DNA of 64,000 bases. Origin: an uncultured Clostridia bacterium (GTDB lineage Bacteria > Bacillota > Clostridia > Christensenellales > UBA1242). The notes below the pieces were generated by a model. It was not told where the DNA came from. It was given only the letters and a program-made list of their open reading frames with translations, and made no database searches. Below are positions 1 through 9,235 of this stretch, piece by piece (position 1 is the stretch's first letter; every line of letters starts with the position of its first letter). The position numbers and the translations under genes are program-made. The stretch lies in the NCBI GenBank assembly GCA_934746645.1, contig CAKVFE010000003.1, forward strand, positions 1-64,000, given 5' to 3'.

Positions 1-66
1 CCTTTAACGCCAAGAATACTAGTTTGGTAACGAACTGGGAATATAGGTAGCTGCCAGCTTTCCATT
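1..66 (+). ncRNA. ffs: 3' end of the large signal recognition particle RNA (partial)
   Basis: The first bases look like the 3' strand of the bacterial SRP RNA: a GCCAAG run, then TTTGGTAACGAACTGGGA and TAGGTAGCTGCCAG, resembling the conserved stretch that follows the GGAAG/GCAGCCAAGG loop in Firmicutes scRNA. A strong intrinsic terminator follows at once, as expected for a stable RNA gene. The 5' part lies outside the window, so the diagnostic domain IV loop cannot be checked. Alternative: the tail of another structured RNA. Confidence 0.6.
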
Positions 67-68
67 TT

Positions 69-96
69 GAAGAACCGTAAGGTTCTTCTTTTTTTT
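69..96 (+). terminator. Intrinsic terminator of the SRP-like RNA
   Basis: A perfect 8-bp stem (69-76 with 81-88) around a GTAA tetraloop is followed by eight T (89-96). It ends the partial RNA at the window start. Confidence 0.9.
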
Positions 97-536
97 CTAT
101 TCCTTCTGTTTTTATCTTTTTATCTTCCCATACGCTTCTTTTTTTTATCTCTTAACCTCTTCATAACCCTTTCTCTTTCTTTTCTTTTTCTATTTATTTG
201 CGATTGATTAAAAAAAGATAGGCTTTTGCATTAAACTCTATCTTTTTTGGCTATCTTTATATATTTATTATATTTTTTCTTATTTCTTATTTTGTTTATA
301 TTTCTTTTATTTATATGTTTATATATAAGTTATTATTTTAATTTGTTTTGTATAATCAATGTTATTTATTTTGCCTTATTTATTATTTACTATTTTAATG
401 TTGGAGTATTGATATTAGACCATATTTGGTGTATACTAAAAATATATATAGCCAATTTAAATTTATTGAATGTTTTACCCATACAAAAATAGTAAAATAT
501 AAGTAAATTTATTGATATTTTCAATTTTGTTGGATA
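97..536. other. Non-coding, pyrimidine-rich stretch
   Basis: About 440 bases of very T-rich sequence lie between the SRP-like RNA terminator and the promoter of the surface protein gene. An 81-codon frame at 247-492 encodes only Phe/Ile/Leu/Tyr-rich low-complexity sequence and has no Shine-Dalgarno, so I treat it as chance. The only clear structure is the 11-bp inverted repeat at 211-248. Confidence 0.6.
211..248. terminator. Possible bidirectional terminator hairpin
   Basis: A perfect 11-bp inverted repeat (211-221 with 238-248) has a run of A on the left and T on the right, so it could terminate in both directions. The stem is AT-rich and no gene directly abuts it. Confidence 0.35.
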
Positions 537-564
537 TTGACAATTGCTGTATATATGGTATAAT
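537..564 (+). promoter_or_regulatory. Sigma-A type promoter of the surface protein gene
   Basis: TTGACA (537-542), a 16-bp spacer and TATAAT (559-564), about 60 nt before the start codon at 627. Confidence 0.8.
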
Positions 565-626
565 TAATATATAAAATATATAATTTGTGCTAATATAATT
601 ATCCTAATTTTAAAGGGAGATAAAGT

Positions 627-3600
627 ATGAAGAAATTTTTAGTTTATTTAGTCGTAATACTTGTGGCTGTAAGCGTTGGATTTACAGTTTTTTATCTTGT
701 AAAAGACAATGAAACTATTTCTATTTCTGCTTCAAGTATTTATATGCGTGAAGGAGATGTCATTGATGATCTTGGTATTGTCTATAACAATAAAAAGTCA
801 TTCTCTGACTATGAAGTATTCTCAAGTAACGACAATATTGCAAAATATGATAAGGATAGAAAAACCCTTACTGCAGTATCTGGTGGTATAGCTACTATTA
901 CTTTCCGTACAACAAACGAAAAGTTTAGAAACTTGTCATGCCAAGTATATGTTGGTAATGGTACAATAACAAGTCCATATTATATTCAAAATGCTAGCGA
1001 GTTAAGAGAAATTGGTATGATTTCTGGTAGCAGTGAAAATCCAACTATTAAGTATGGTTTAAATAAATGTTACAAACTTGTTAATAACATTAACTTAGCT
1101 GATGGATATAGTGAAACAGGTTATTGGATTCCTATCGCTACTGGTGATGGAAATGGATTTACTGGTAACTTTGATGGTAATGGTTATACAATTTCTAACA
1201 TTAATATCAACAAACAAAAATTTGTTGAAGAAATCAATAAGATAGATGGTTATGTTGATGTTATTCCAAATTCTAGAAACTATTACAATGCAGGTTTGTT
1301 TAGTAAGATTGGTGCTAATGGTAGAGTTGTTAATTTAAAGATTGACAATATCAATATTGCTGGCAATTATGCTACAGGTGAATCTGCAGGCAATGCAGGT
1401 GCAGTATCTGGTGAAAACTATGGTACAATAGAGCGTGTTGAAGTTAATAATGCTTATATTGATGTTACTGGTTGTAATAATATTGGTGGCATTACAGGAA
1501 AGAGTAGTAGTATGGAAGCTAGTATCTCAGTTCCTGTAGAAGGTACTGATACCCCAAGTCCAGAATATGTAAGATATGGTGCTAGAATTGATAGATGTAT
1601 TGCCAATGTTAATATTGGTGTAAATAAAGAATCTGTTGATGGTGAAATTGCTGGTGCATCTGGTTCAGTTGGTGGTGTTACTGGTTACAACAATGGTGGT
1701 ATTGTAATTTACTCTTATTCAAAAGGTGTTACTTATTTAAATAATCAAGTAACAGCTTATGGTGGAGTTGTTGGTTCTAATACATATATAACATATACTA
1801 CAGAAGATACTAACTATAAAAATCAATATAGTGGTGGACATATAAAAGATTGCTATTCTGTTATGGAAATGAGAAGATTGACTGATTTAGGTGATTCTTC
1901 AATTGGTGGTGTAGTTGGTTATAACTACGACAAATCAGAAATTGATGGTGATTCAAATATTTCTGAAGGAACAGATGCTGGTAGATATAACAAGGTTGTT
2001 GGTAACTATTACTTAACTTCTGCACTTAATACAACTGTTGCTGGATTAGAAGATACAACATATACAGGTATTGGTAAGTATAAATACAATGAAAAATATA
2101 TGGCGTTTGCTGATACTGATTATATTGTTTCTGGAAAATCTGATGTAGAAATGAAATTAGAAAAGACATATTTGTCTTATGCTAAAACAGAAAGAACTTT
2201 GAATGTAGATACTGATGAATATGAAACAGTTACACAAATAATTCCTTGGGATTTCCAAGATAAGGGGTTATGGTATTTTGGTGATGGTGTCAATGATGGC
2301 TATCCAACATTGAGTATGGCTAACTTAGATATTACTGATAATTTACCAGATAATGTTGTTGAAACATTAATCAAGACTGTTTCTGATTTACAAAATATAG
2401 CTATTGATGGCAACTATGTAATTGCAAGTGATATAGTTTTTGGTGACAATGATACTTGGACTCCAATCGGAACTGAAAATAATCCATTTGTCGGTTCTTT
2501 AAAAGCAGCTGCTTATATTAAGAATGGTGTTAAAGAATATTATAAGATATATAATCTAAAGACATCTGAATCTAGAGATTTAACAGCAACTAAATATAAT
2601 AGAGAATTTTCTGGCTTGTTTGGTGTAACAAGTGGTGAAAAAGGTGGATATGTTAAAGATATTACTTTAGTAAATCCATTTATTGCTGATGGTAAAGTTA
2701 CTGGTGGAATCGTTGCTGAAAACGGATTTAACAATGTAAAAGGTATGACTATTGAAAACTGTCATATTTTAGGTGGAACATTAAGAGGTGAAGATACTGT
2801 TGGTGGTATTGCTGGTCTAAACCAAGGTACAGTTCAAAATTGCTCAGTTTCTCACTATGTTGATGATTCTAACAATTCAAAGAATTTGTCAATAATTCTA
2901 TTTAGTTATTATGAATCAAAAGTTGGTGGTATTGTAGGTTACAACACATCTACAGTATCTAATAGTTATATAGATGGCAAAGTAACTGTCGTTGCAGAAT
3001 CTGGTGAAAATACTGTATTTAATGCTATAGTCGGTGGTATCGCTGGTCAAAATGATGGTTCAATTATTTCTTGTCGTGTATCCAACGAATATGGTATGTA
3101 TATCAATAACTTAAAAGGTTATATCGGTGGCGTAGCCGGTATCAACCAAGGTACAATTAATTATGTGTTAGTTAATGATACATCGATCAATGCTCCTATA
3201 ACCAACCAAACAGTATTTGCTGGTGGTATTGTTGGTGAAGCAATTTCTAAATCAAAGATTACCAATGTTTTGGTACAAGCAAGTTCAGTAAGAGGCTACA
3301 ATGCTGGTGGCCTTGCAGGTATGATTAACTATTCTACTCCAACAGGTGAAAAATATAATTTGTCTGTTGATAAAAACTACAATTATAAATTACAAGAAAA
3401 TACACCTGATACATTTGCACTTTGTGCTGTAAGTGATAGTGTTGCTATTGAAGGTAAAAATGCTGGTGGTTTTGCAGCTATACTTAATAATGGTATTATT
3501 AGAAACTGCTACACTCGTGCAACATTAAGAGGTGTTGATAGTGGTAGTATCAAAGCAGGATTTGTTGTTGATTTAAACTTAACTCCATCAACAAAAGAAG

Positions 3601-4913
3601 TTGGTATTATTATTAATTGTTATAATACTTGTGTTTATGACAAATCTAATGGTAAAAACTATTCTGTATCTCCAAAAGAGATTTTACAAGACCCACTATT
3701 TGATTTGGGTATGGAACAATTAAAGCGTAATGCTGGTTATTGCTTTGATTCTGCTTATGCAAAAAGAGATGGAGTTACCAATCCAACCAATAGAGATTGG
3801 TTGCACAACATCTTTAATGGAGATCCTTCAGCTGTATCAGAATCAAGTCTATATGGAACATCTCCAAAGACTTTAACTGATAGAAACTTTGACCAAAATT
3901 ATTGGAAATTTAATTCAGAAGCTCTACCAACTTTAAAGAGTTTGGATAGTCTATCTTCTTCATTAGATAATAATTTTGCTAGACAATATGTGGTTAATTT
4001 TTCATCAGAAAATGTTACAGTTTTATGCAATGGTGTAAAAATTACAAGTGGCTCAAAAGTTACTAAAGGAGATATATTAATTATATCTTATATAGAAACT
4101 GAAAAATATGAATGTTCAAAATTTACTGTTAATGGTGTGACTATTGAAAATGGTGCTAAATATGAAGTAGCTGACCAAGATGTAAGAATTGCTTATGAAC
4201 AAATATTAGTATATAGAGATGTTAATATTAAAAGTTCAGAAAATGGTATGACATATCCAAGTAAAGAGTACGCTAAAGAAGGCGAAACAGTATTCTTAAC
4301 TTTTGCACCTACAACTAATTATGCTGTTGATACTGTCACAGTAAAAACTGTAAGTGGTAAAAATGTTGCAGTTGTAAACAATAATTATTTTGTTATGCCT
4401 AATGAAGCAGTTGAAGTTACAGTTACATTTAAAATTACTTATGCTATTAATGCTGACGATAAGGTAAGTTTAAGTAAAGCTGGAACAGACCTTAGAACAT
4501 ATAGAGTATTTGCTGGAGATATCATTACAATTAGTGTTACTCCTGATGCTGGATATGTAGTAGATACTATTACTGTTAAAGATGTTGACGGTGTACAAAT
4601 TACAGTTACTGACAATAAATTTACAATGCCTGCAAAAGATGTAACAATTGATGTTACATATAAAAGATATGGAACAGTTAATATTCAACAACCAACTACA
4701 ACAACAATTAGTGTTAATGGAACAATAGTTAATGCTAATGAAAAAGTATTGGAAGGTGATGTTGTAACAATCAATGTTACTCCAGAAACAGGTTATGTAG
4801 TAGATACAATTACTGTAAAAACTACAGACAACCAAACAATAGTTGTTACTGCATCAACATTTGTTATGCCTAACAAAGATGTTGTTATCGAAGTTACATT
4901 TATGAAAGAATAA
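627..4913 (+). CDS. Large anchored surface protein with GLUG-type and InlB-B-type repeats
   Basis: This 1428-residue protein starts at an ATG preceded by AAAGGGAG. Residues about 4-23 form one hydrophobic segment after MKK: a signal anchor or signal peptide. Residues about 30-110 look like a bacterial Ig-like (Big_2-type) domain. The long middle carries many GLUG-type motifs such as GGIAGLNQG, GGIVGYN and GGVAGINQG, each followed by a short turn and cysteine- or valine-containing strand, a pattern of beta-helical surface proteins. The last ~300 residues hold about four copies of a ~75-residue unit ending in MPxxDVxxxVTF, like divergent InlB B-repeats (Flg_new_2). There is no LPXTG motif or C-terminal membrane segment, so attachment would rely on the N-terminus. 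A role in adhesion is inferred. The gene is monocistronic, with its own promoter and terminator. Confidence 0.85.
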   Translation: MKKFLVYLVVILVAVSVGFTVFYLVKDNETISISASSIYMREGDVIDDLGIVYNNKKSFSDYEVFSSNDNIAKYDKDRKTLTAVSGGIATITFRTTNEKFRNLSCQVYVGNGTITSPYYIQNASELREIGMISGSSENPTIKYGLNKCYKLVNNINLADGYSETGYWIPIATGDGNGFTGNFDGNGYTISNININKQKFVEEINKIDGYVDVIPNSRNYYNAGLFSKIGANGRVVNLKIDNINIAGNYATGESAGNAGAVSGENYGTIERVEVNNAYIDVTGCNNIGGITGKSSSMEASISVPVEGTDTPSPEYVRYGARIDRCIANVNIGVNKESVDGEIAGASGSVGGVTGYNNGGIVIYSYSKGVTYLNNQVTAYGGVVGSNTYITYTTEDTNYKNQYSGGHIKDCYSVMEMRRLTDLGDSSIGGVVGYNYDKSEIDGDSNISEGTDAGRYNKVVGNYYLTSALNTTVAGLEDTTYTGIGKYKYNEKYMAFADTDYIVSGKSDVEMKLEKTYLSYAKTERTLNVDTDEYETVTQIIPWDFQDKGLWYFGDGVNDGYPTLSMANLDITDNLPDNVVETLIKTVSDLQNIAIDGNYVIASDIVFGDNDTWTPIGTENNPFVGSLKAAAYIKNGVKEYYKIYNLKTSESRDLTATKYNREFSGLFGVTSGEKGGYVKDITLVNPFIADGKVTGGIVAENGFNNVKGMTIENCHILGGTLRGEDTVGGIAGLNQGTVQNCSVSHYVDDSNNSKNLSIILFSYYESKVGGIVGYNTSTVSNSYIDGKVTVVAESGENTVFNAIVGGIAGQNDGSIISCRVSNEYGMYINNLKGYIGGVAGINQGTINYVLVNDTSINAPITNQTVFAGGIVGEAISKSKITNVLVQASSVRGYNAGGLAGMINYSTPTGEKYNLSVDKNYNYKLQENTPDTFALCAVSDSVAIEGKNAGGFAAILNNGIIRNCYTRATLRGVDSGSIKAGFVVDLNLTPSTKEVGIIINCYNTCVYDKSNGKNYSVSPKEILQDPLFDLGMEQLKRNAGYCFDSAYAKRDGVTNPTNRDWLHNIFNGDPSAVSESSLYGTSPKTLTDRNFDQNYWKFNSEALPTLKSLDSLSSSLDNNFARQYVVNFSSENVTVLCNGVKITSGSKVTKGDILIISYIETEKYECSKFTVNGVTIENGAKYEVADQDVRIAYEQILVYRDVNIKSSENGMTYPSKEYAKEGETVFLTFAPTTNYAVDTVTVKTVSGKNVAVVNNNYFVMPNEAVEVTVTFKITYAINADDKVSLSKAGTDLRTYRVFAGDIITISVTPDAGYVVDTITVKDVDGVQITVTDNKFTMPAKDVTIDVTYKRYGTVNIQQPTTTTISVNGTIVNANEKVLEGDVVTINVTPETGYVVDTITVKTTDNQTIVVTASTFVMPNKDVVIEVTFMKE
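3990..4910 (+). repeat. Four in-frame InlB-B-like protein repeats
   Basis: The 3' end of the surface gene encodes about four units of roughly 75 residues. Copies 3 and 4 are closest: both contain GDxxTIxVTP followed by GYVVDTITVK and MPxKDV, and their DNA is also similar near 4515-4580 and 4755-4820. Copy 1 is the most diverged. Confidence 0.75.
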
Positions 4914-4925
4914 GTTTAATTGATA

Positions 4926-4960
4926 AAAAAGAAAGTAATATTTATTACTTTCTTTTTTTT
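4926..4960 (+). terminator. Intrinsic terminator of the surface protein gene
   Basis: A 10-bp stem (4931-4940 with 4943-4952) is followed by eight T. It lies 13 nt past the stop codon. Confidence 0.85.
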
Positions 4961-5030
4961 GTTTAATGATAGATATATTAAAATTATGTAAAAATAGGTT
5001 ATAGATTTATAGAATATATATTTTATATAC

Positions 5031-5064
5031 AAAAAAAGTGATTTAAATATTTTAAATCACTTTT
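5031..5064 (-). terminator. Terminator of spoVG
   Basis: A perfect 14-bp stem (5034-5047 with 5051-5064) with a 3-nt loop; on the minus strand it runs into a T tract. It lies about 105 nt past the spoVG stop. Confidence 0.8.
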
Positions 5065-5169
5065 ATCGCTTAAAATACTTTGTGTATAACAAAATTGATT
5101 AGTTATATACGCAGAAGATGTATTTTATATTAATATTTTAATTTGATGTTTTTTTAAGTTTGTACTAAA

Positions 5170-5439
5170 TTATTTTGCAGATTCTTTAGCTTTTTCAAAT
5201 TCTGCAAGAACTGCTTTGTTTAGTTCTTCACGGGTTGGTGTATTTAGTGGGTGAGCAACATCTTTATATTGTCCGTCAGGAGTCTTACGACTTGGCATAG
5301 CAACAAAATAACCTTGGCTACCTTCTAATACTTTAATATCATGGATTACGAAGCAATCGTCAATAACAATAGAAGCAACTGCTTTAAGTTTACTGTCTTC
5401 TTTTTCAATTAAGCGAATACGAATGTCATTGATTTTCAA
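5170..5439 (-). CDS. spoVG: SpoVG family RNA/DNA-binding regulator
   Basis: The 89 residues match SpoVG over the full length: an N-terminal strand ending in DIRIRL, a VIHDIKVLEG segment, a MPSRKTPDG loop and a HPLN turn before the C-terminal helix. SpoVG is a small site-specific nucleic-acid-binding regulator; in Bacillus it affects asymmetric septation, and in other Firmicutes virulence and envelope genes. The start is a TTG codon with GGATGG upstream on the minus strand; no in-frame ATG fits the family start. The gene stands alone with its own promoter and terminator, divergent from murC. I see no convincing sigma-H promoter. Confidence 0.95.
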   Translation of the reverse strand: MKINDIRIRLIEKEDSKLKAVASIVIDDCFVIHDIKVLEGSQGYFVAMPSRKTPDGQYKDVAHPLNTPTREELNKAVLAEFEKAKESAK

Positions 5440-5474
5440 TTTAGTGTACCATCCTTATTATAAATTCTACTCTT

Positions 5475-5503
5475 ATTTTAGCAAGTATTAATAAAATATA
5501 CAA
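5475..5503 (-). promoter_or_regulatory. Promoter of spoVG
   Basis: Read on the minus strand: TTGTAT (5498-5503), a 17-bp spacer and TAAAAT (5475-5480), about 36 nt before the TTG start codon. Confidence 0.6.
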
Positions 5504-5534
5504 CTTTTTTTATTATATTTTCATATATTATTTT

Positions 5535-6878
5535 ATGAAGAAAAATATGATAAATACAGCAAAAAGGGTGTTTTTTATAGGTGTTGGAGGCATAAGTATG
5601 AGTGCTTTAGCCATGCTTTCTAGACACAATAATTGTATAGTCGCTGGTAGTGATTCTTGTGTTTCAACACTTACAAAAAAACTTGAAAAATACATATCTG
5701 TATATTATGGACATAAAAAGAATAATATTATACGCTTTAAACCAGATTTAGTTGTTTATACTGGTGCAATAAAATCGGATAATCCAGAGTTAAAATTTGC
5801 ACAAGACAATGGTATTGAGTGTATGGAACGCTCAAAATATTTGGGCGAGTTATGTAAAAATTATGAGCGAGTAATAGCTATAAGTGGAACGCATGGTAAA
5901 ACTACTACTACAGCTATGATTGGCGAAATATTTATAAAAGCTGGTTATAATCCAACAATACATATAGGTGGCGAAGTTGTTAATTTAAAAGGAAATTTGT
6001 ATATTGGAGATACAAAATATTTTATAACTGAAGCCTGTGAATATAAAAAAAGTTTTGAGTGCATACATAGCGATATGGGTATAATCAATAATATAGAATG
6101 TGACCATATGGATTGTTATAAAGATTATGATGATTTGGTTAACTCTTTTAAGTTGTTTTTATCACAATCTAATATGGGGCTTATACGATGTGACAATGTT
6201 TTAAACAATGTTAAGACAACTAAAGTTTTATACACATTTGGAGATAATAATAGCAATTATTATGTGGATAATATTGTTCCTAAAGATAAAGGATACACCT
6301 TTGATGTCTATAAAGATGGTGTATTGCTTAGCAATTTTAAAATCAATGTTATGGGTAGATATAATATAGAAAATGCTTTGGTTGCTATAGCTGTTGCCAA
6401 TATATATGGGATACATAATGATGTCGTATACACAGCATTAGAAAATTTTAATGGTGTATTAAGAAGAAATGAATTGTTGGGTAAAATAAATAATATACCT
6501 GTATATGCTGATTATTGTCATCACCCGACCGAAATAAAAGATTCAATACAAAACTATAAAGAACATTACAAAAAAATATTGTGTATATTTCAACCACATA
6601 CTTATTCACGAACTGTAAAGTTGTTAAATGAGTTTGTTAAATGTTTTGATGGAGTTAATAAGTTGGTTATATATTCAACTTATCCAGCTAGAGAGGAATA
6701 TAACTATGACGGAAGTGAAACTTGCCTTTATAAACATTTAAAACACAAAAATAAAGAACTTATACTTGATAAGACAAAACTTATTAATTATGTGCAAGAT
6801 ATATCTGGTTATGATGTAGTTTTAATTTTGGGCGCTGGAGATATATATAACATTGTTAAAGATAACCTATTTAATTAA
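5535..6878 (+). CDS. murC: UDP-N-acetylmuramate--L-alanine ligase
   Basis: The 447-residue protein is the cytoplasmic ligase that adds L-alanine to UDP-MurNAc with ATP, the first amino acid of the peptidoglycan stem. An N-terminal Rossmann domain begins with FIGVGGISMSALA (about residues 14-26). The central ligase domain has the P-loop GTHGKTTTT (about 118-126) and the EACEYKKSF and ECDHMD motifs, and the C-terminal domain has DYCHHPTEI and QPHTYSRT. Length is normal for MurC. The ATG at 5535 has no Shine-Dalgarno; a TATATT sits 5 nt upstream, so the message may be leaderless, although no good -35 is visible. The in-frame ATG at 5547, with GAAG before it, is an alternative. It is divergent from spoVG, with 95 bp between. 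Confidence 0.95.
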   Translation: MKKNMINTAKRVFFIGVGGISMSALAMLSRHNNCIVAGSDSCVSTLTKKLEKYISVYYGHKKNNIIRFKPDLVVYTGAIKSDNPELKFAQDNGIECMERSKYLGELCKNYERVIAISGTHGKTTTTAMIGEIFIKAGYNPTIHIGGEVVNLKGNLYIGDTKYFITEACEYKKSFECIHSDMGIINNIECDHMDCYKDYDDLVNSFKLFLSQSNMGLIRCDNVLNNVKTTKVLYTFGDNNSNYYVDNIVPKDKGYTFDVYKDGVLLSNFKINVMGRYNIENALVAIAVANIYGIHNDVVYTALENFNGVLRRNELLGKINNIPVYADYCHHPTEIKDSIQNYKEHYKKILCIFQPHTYSRTVKLLNEFVKCFDGVNKLVIYSTYPAREEYNYDGSETCLYKHLKHKNKELILDKTKLINYVQDISGYDVVLILGAGDIYNIVKDNLFN

Positions 6879-6928
6879 TTGCTAGATAGAAAAAATTACT
6901 TTATATAGATAAAATTTTACAATTTGTG

Positions 6929-6957
6929 TTGACACAAAAGGTATTTATATATATAAT
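6929..6957 (+). promoter_or_regulatory. Consensus sigma-A promoter of rpmE
   Basis: TTGACA (6929-6934), exactly 17 bp, TATAAT (6952-6957). The -35 lies inside a perfect 7-2-7 inverted repeat (6923-6938), which may be an operator. Confidence 0.85.
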
Positions 6958-6989
6958 AGTAGAGCAATTAAAAATAGAGGTAAAAAGTC

Positions 6990-7196
6990 ATGAAAGAAAA
7001 CACACATCCAAATTATCATGAAGTAGAAGTTGTATGTGCTTGTGGTGAAAAATTTAAAACTAAATCTACTTGCAATGGTGATGTTGTTAAAGTTGATATT
7101 TGCAGCAAATGCCATCCATTTTATACAGGAAAATCTAAAGTAGTTGACACCGCTGGTCGTGTAGATAAATTTAAGAAGAAATACAACTTAGATTAA
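6990..7196 (+). CDS. rpmE: 50S ribosomal protein L31, zinc-binding form
   Basis: The 68-residue protein begins MKENTHPNYHEV and contains cysteines 16 and 18 (CxC) and 38 and 41 (CxxC), the zinc ligands of the C+ type L31. The family joins the large subunit at the central protuberance and bridges to the small subunit. GAGG precedes the ATG. The gene has its own consensus promoter and is followed by a hairpin terminator. In many Firmicutes zinc-bearing L31 is paired with a zinc-free paralogue under Zur control; no paralogue is in this window. Confidence 0.95.
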   Translation: MKENTHPNYHEVEVVCACGEKFKTKSTCNGDVVKVDICSKCHPFYTGKSKVVDTAGRVDKFKKKYNLD

Positions 7197-7207
7197 TTCA
7201 TAAGGAG

Positions 7208-7237
7208 AAAAATATAGGCTTTTGTCTATATTTTTTT
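7208..7237 (+). terminator. Terminator of rpmE
   Basis: A 10-bp stem (7208-7217 with 7226-7235) runs into a T tract. It ends only about 8 nt before the prmC start codon. An isolated AAGGAG at 7202-7207 lies just before the hairpin, too far from prmC to serve it unless the hairpin forms and brings it closer. Confidence 0.65.
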
Positions 7238-7244
7238 ATTATTA

Positions 7245-8069
7245 ATGAAATTACTTGAAGTCAAACAAGAGTTTAATAAAATACTAAAATCAGCGAATAT
7301 TGACGATATTAATCATAACATTAATGTTATATTAGAATATGTTACTGGACTTAATTATAGCCAAATATTGCTTTTAGAAGATATATCTGAAGATGTTTAT
7401 AAAAAAGCTTATGATTTAACATCAAAGCGTGCAACAGGATATCCTTTACAGTATATTGTTGGTAAGGTTGAGTTTTTGGGAAATACGATAGAAGTCAATC
7501 CATCAGTGTTGATACCTAGAAACGAAACAGAACAATTATGTGAAATTATTTCCAAAAAGGCAGACAATAAAAGTGTGCTTGATTTGTGTACTGGTAGTGG
7601 TTGTATAGGACTTGGTATTAAAGCCAATTCAAAGGCAATAGTTGATTTAAGCGATGTATCTAGCGATGCACTTAAAGTTGCTCAACATAATGCCGAAATC
7701 AATCATTTAGATGTCAATATAATCAAAAGTAATTTGTTTGATAACATAACTAAAAAGTATGATATTATTGTTTCCAATCCACCATATTTAACTTCTTTGG
7801 ATATGACAAAACTTCAAAAGGAAGTTACTTACGAACCTAAACTTGCATTATATGGTAGTGAAGACGGACTATATTTTTATAGAAAAATAATAGAAGATTG
7901 TGTGCAACATCTTAATCCCAATGGCGAGATTTATTTTGAATATGGTATGGGACAAGCGCAAGATATAGCAAAACTATTGAAAAAAGACTTTGAGTGTATT
8001 ACAATAATAAAAGATTATTATAATATAGAAAGATTTATATATGCTAAATTAAAGGAAAATATATGTTAG
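7245..8069 (+). CDS. prmC: Peptide chain release factor N5-glutamine methyltransferase
   Basis: PrmC (HemK) methylates the glutamine of the GGQ loop of release factors with S-adenosylmethionine. The 274 residues show an N-terminal helical domain, an RxxGYPLQYIVGKVEF segment, the SAM loop LDLCTGSGCIGLG (about residues 107-119) and the diagnostic NPPY motif (about 179-182). It overlaps prfA, its substrate gene, by 7 nt, the usual pairing. No Shine-Dalgarno lies at normal distance from the ATG, so translation may be weak or depend on the upstream hairpin. Confidence 0.95.
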   Translation: MKLLEVKQEFNKILKSANIDDINHNINVILEYVTGLNYSQILLLEDISEDVYKKAYDLTSKRATGYPLQYIVGKVEFLGNTIEVNPSVLIPRNETEQLCEIISKKADNKSVLDLCTGSGCIGLGIKANSKAIVDLSDVSSDALKVAQHNAEINHLDVNIIKSNLFDNITKKYDIIVSNPPYLTSLDMTKLQKEVTYEPKLALYGSEDGLYFYRKIIEDCVQHLNPNGEIYFEYGMGQAQDIAKLLKKDFECITIIKDYYNIERFIYAKLKENIC

Positions 8070-9133
8070 ACAAATTGAGAGCATATAAAGTAAGATTTGA
8101 CGAACTTCAACAAGAAATTGTTAAGCCAGAAGTAATCGCAGACAACAAACTTTATAAAAAATATACACAAGAATATACCAATATCACTCCTATAGTAGAA
8201 CTATATGAGAAATACAACAAAATCACCAACGATATTGCTTTAGACGAAGAACTTATTAAGTCTGAAAGTGATAACGAGATGATTAGACTTTTGCATGAAG
8301 AAATTTATGATAACAAAGATAAATTAAATGCTCTTGATGAAGAAGCAAAAATTTTGTTGTTGCCAGTAGATGAAAACGATAATAAGAATGTTATTATCGA
8401 AATTAGAGCTGGTGCTGGTGGCGAAGAAGCTAGTTTGTTTGGTATGGTATTATACAGAATGTATACTAGATATGCTGAGCGTCATCATTGGCGTGTTGAA
8501 GTAATTGATATTAACGAAACTGAATTGGGTGGAATAAAAGAAGCAAGTTTCCTTATAAAAGGTAATGGTGCTTATAAGAGATTGAAGTTTGAAAGTGGTG
8601 TACACCGTGTTCAAAGAGTTCCAGAAACAGAGAGCCAAGGCAGAATACATACTTCAACTGCTACTGTTGCAGTGTTGCCAGAACAAGAAGATGTTGATAT
8701 TGAGATTGATGAAAAAGATATCAAAATTGATACATATAGAAGTAGTGGCGCTGGTGGACAACATGTCAACAAAACTGATAGTGCTATCCGTATAACTCAC
8801 TTTCCTACAGGTATAGTAGTTAGTTGCCAAGACGAAAGAAGCCAAATAAAAAATCGTGAAAAGGCAATGAATGTTTTAAAGAACAAACTTTACGATTATT
8901 ATCGTACACAAGCTGACGAAGAGTATGCTCAAAATAGAAGAACTCAAGTTGGTACTGGCGACCGTAGTGAAAGAATAAGAACTTACAATTATCCACAAGG
9001 AAGACTTACTGATCACCGTATTAATTATACTGTTTATAATCTTGAAGCCTTTTTGGATGGAGATATAGATGACTTAATAGACAATCTTATCATCGCAGAC
9101 CAAAAAGCAAAGTTAGAACAAGAAAGTAAGTAA
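8063..9133 (+). CDS. prfA: Peptide chain release factor 1
   Basis: The 356-residue protein terminates translation at UAA and UAG. It carries the GGQ peptidyl-hydrolysis motif at residues 231-233 within SGAGGQHVN and the RF1-type anticodon tripeptide PET at 187-189. Length is typical. It is coupled to prmC by a 7-nt overlap and has AAGGAAAA before the ATG. TGG is the tryptophan codon in neighbouring genes, so a standard genetic code is supported. Confidence 0.97.
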   Translation: MLDKLRAYKVRFDELQQEIVKPEVIADNKLYKKYTQEYTNITPIVELYEKYNKITNDIALDEELIKSESDNEMIRLLHEEIYDNKDKLNALDEEAKILLLPVDENDNKNVIIEIRAGAGGEEASLFGMVLYRMYTRYAERHHWRVEVIDINETELGGIKEASFLIKGNGAYKRLKFESGVHRVQRVPETESQGRIHTSTATVAVLPEQEDVDIEIDEKDIKIDTYRSSGAGGQHVNKTDSAIRITHFPTGIVVSCQDERSQIKNREKAMNVLKNKLYDYYRTQADEEYAQNRRTQVGTGDRSERIRTYNYPQGRLTDHRINYTVYNLEAFLDGDIDDLIDNLIIADQKAKLEQESK

Positions 9134-9138
9134 TTAAT

Positions 9139-9177
9139 AAACCATATTTAGTTTTGTTACTAGATATGGTTTTTTTT
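9139..9177 (+). terminator. Terminator of prmC-prfA
   Basis: An 8-bp stem (9140-9147 with 9164-9171) extended by further pairs inside, followed by a T run. Confidence 0.7.
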
Positions 9178-9235
9178 AATATAACTTGCTAATTAAATAT
9201 ATTTATTATACAATAATTGATGTAAGGAAATTGTT

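Noticed and set aside
247..492. 81-codon frame rich in Phe, Ile, Leu and Tyr
   Set aside because: Low-complexity translation of T-rich DNA, no ribosome binding site, overlaps the right arm of a hairpin.
4470..4835. 121-codon minus-strand frame
   Set aside because: Lies fully inside the InlB-B-like repeats on the other strand; its Cys/Asn/Ile composition is a mirror of Val/Thr-rich codons.
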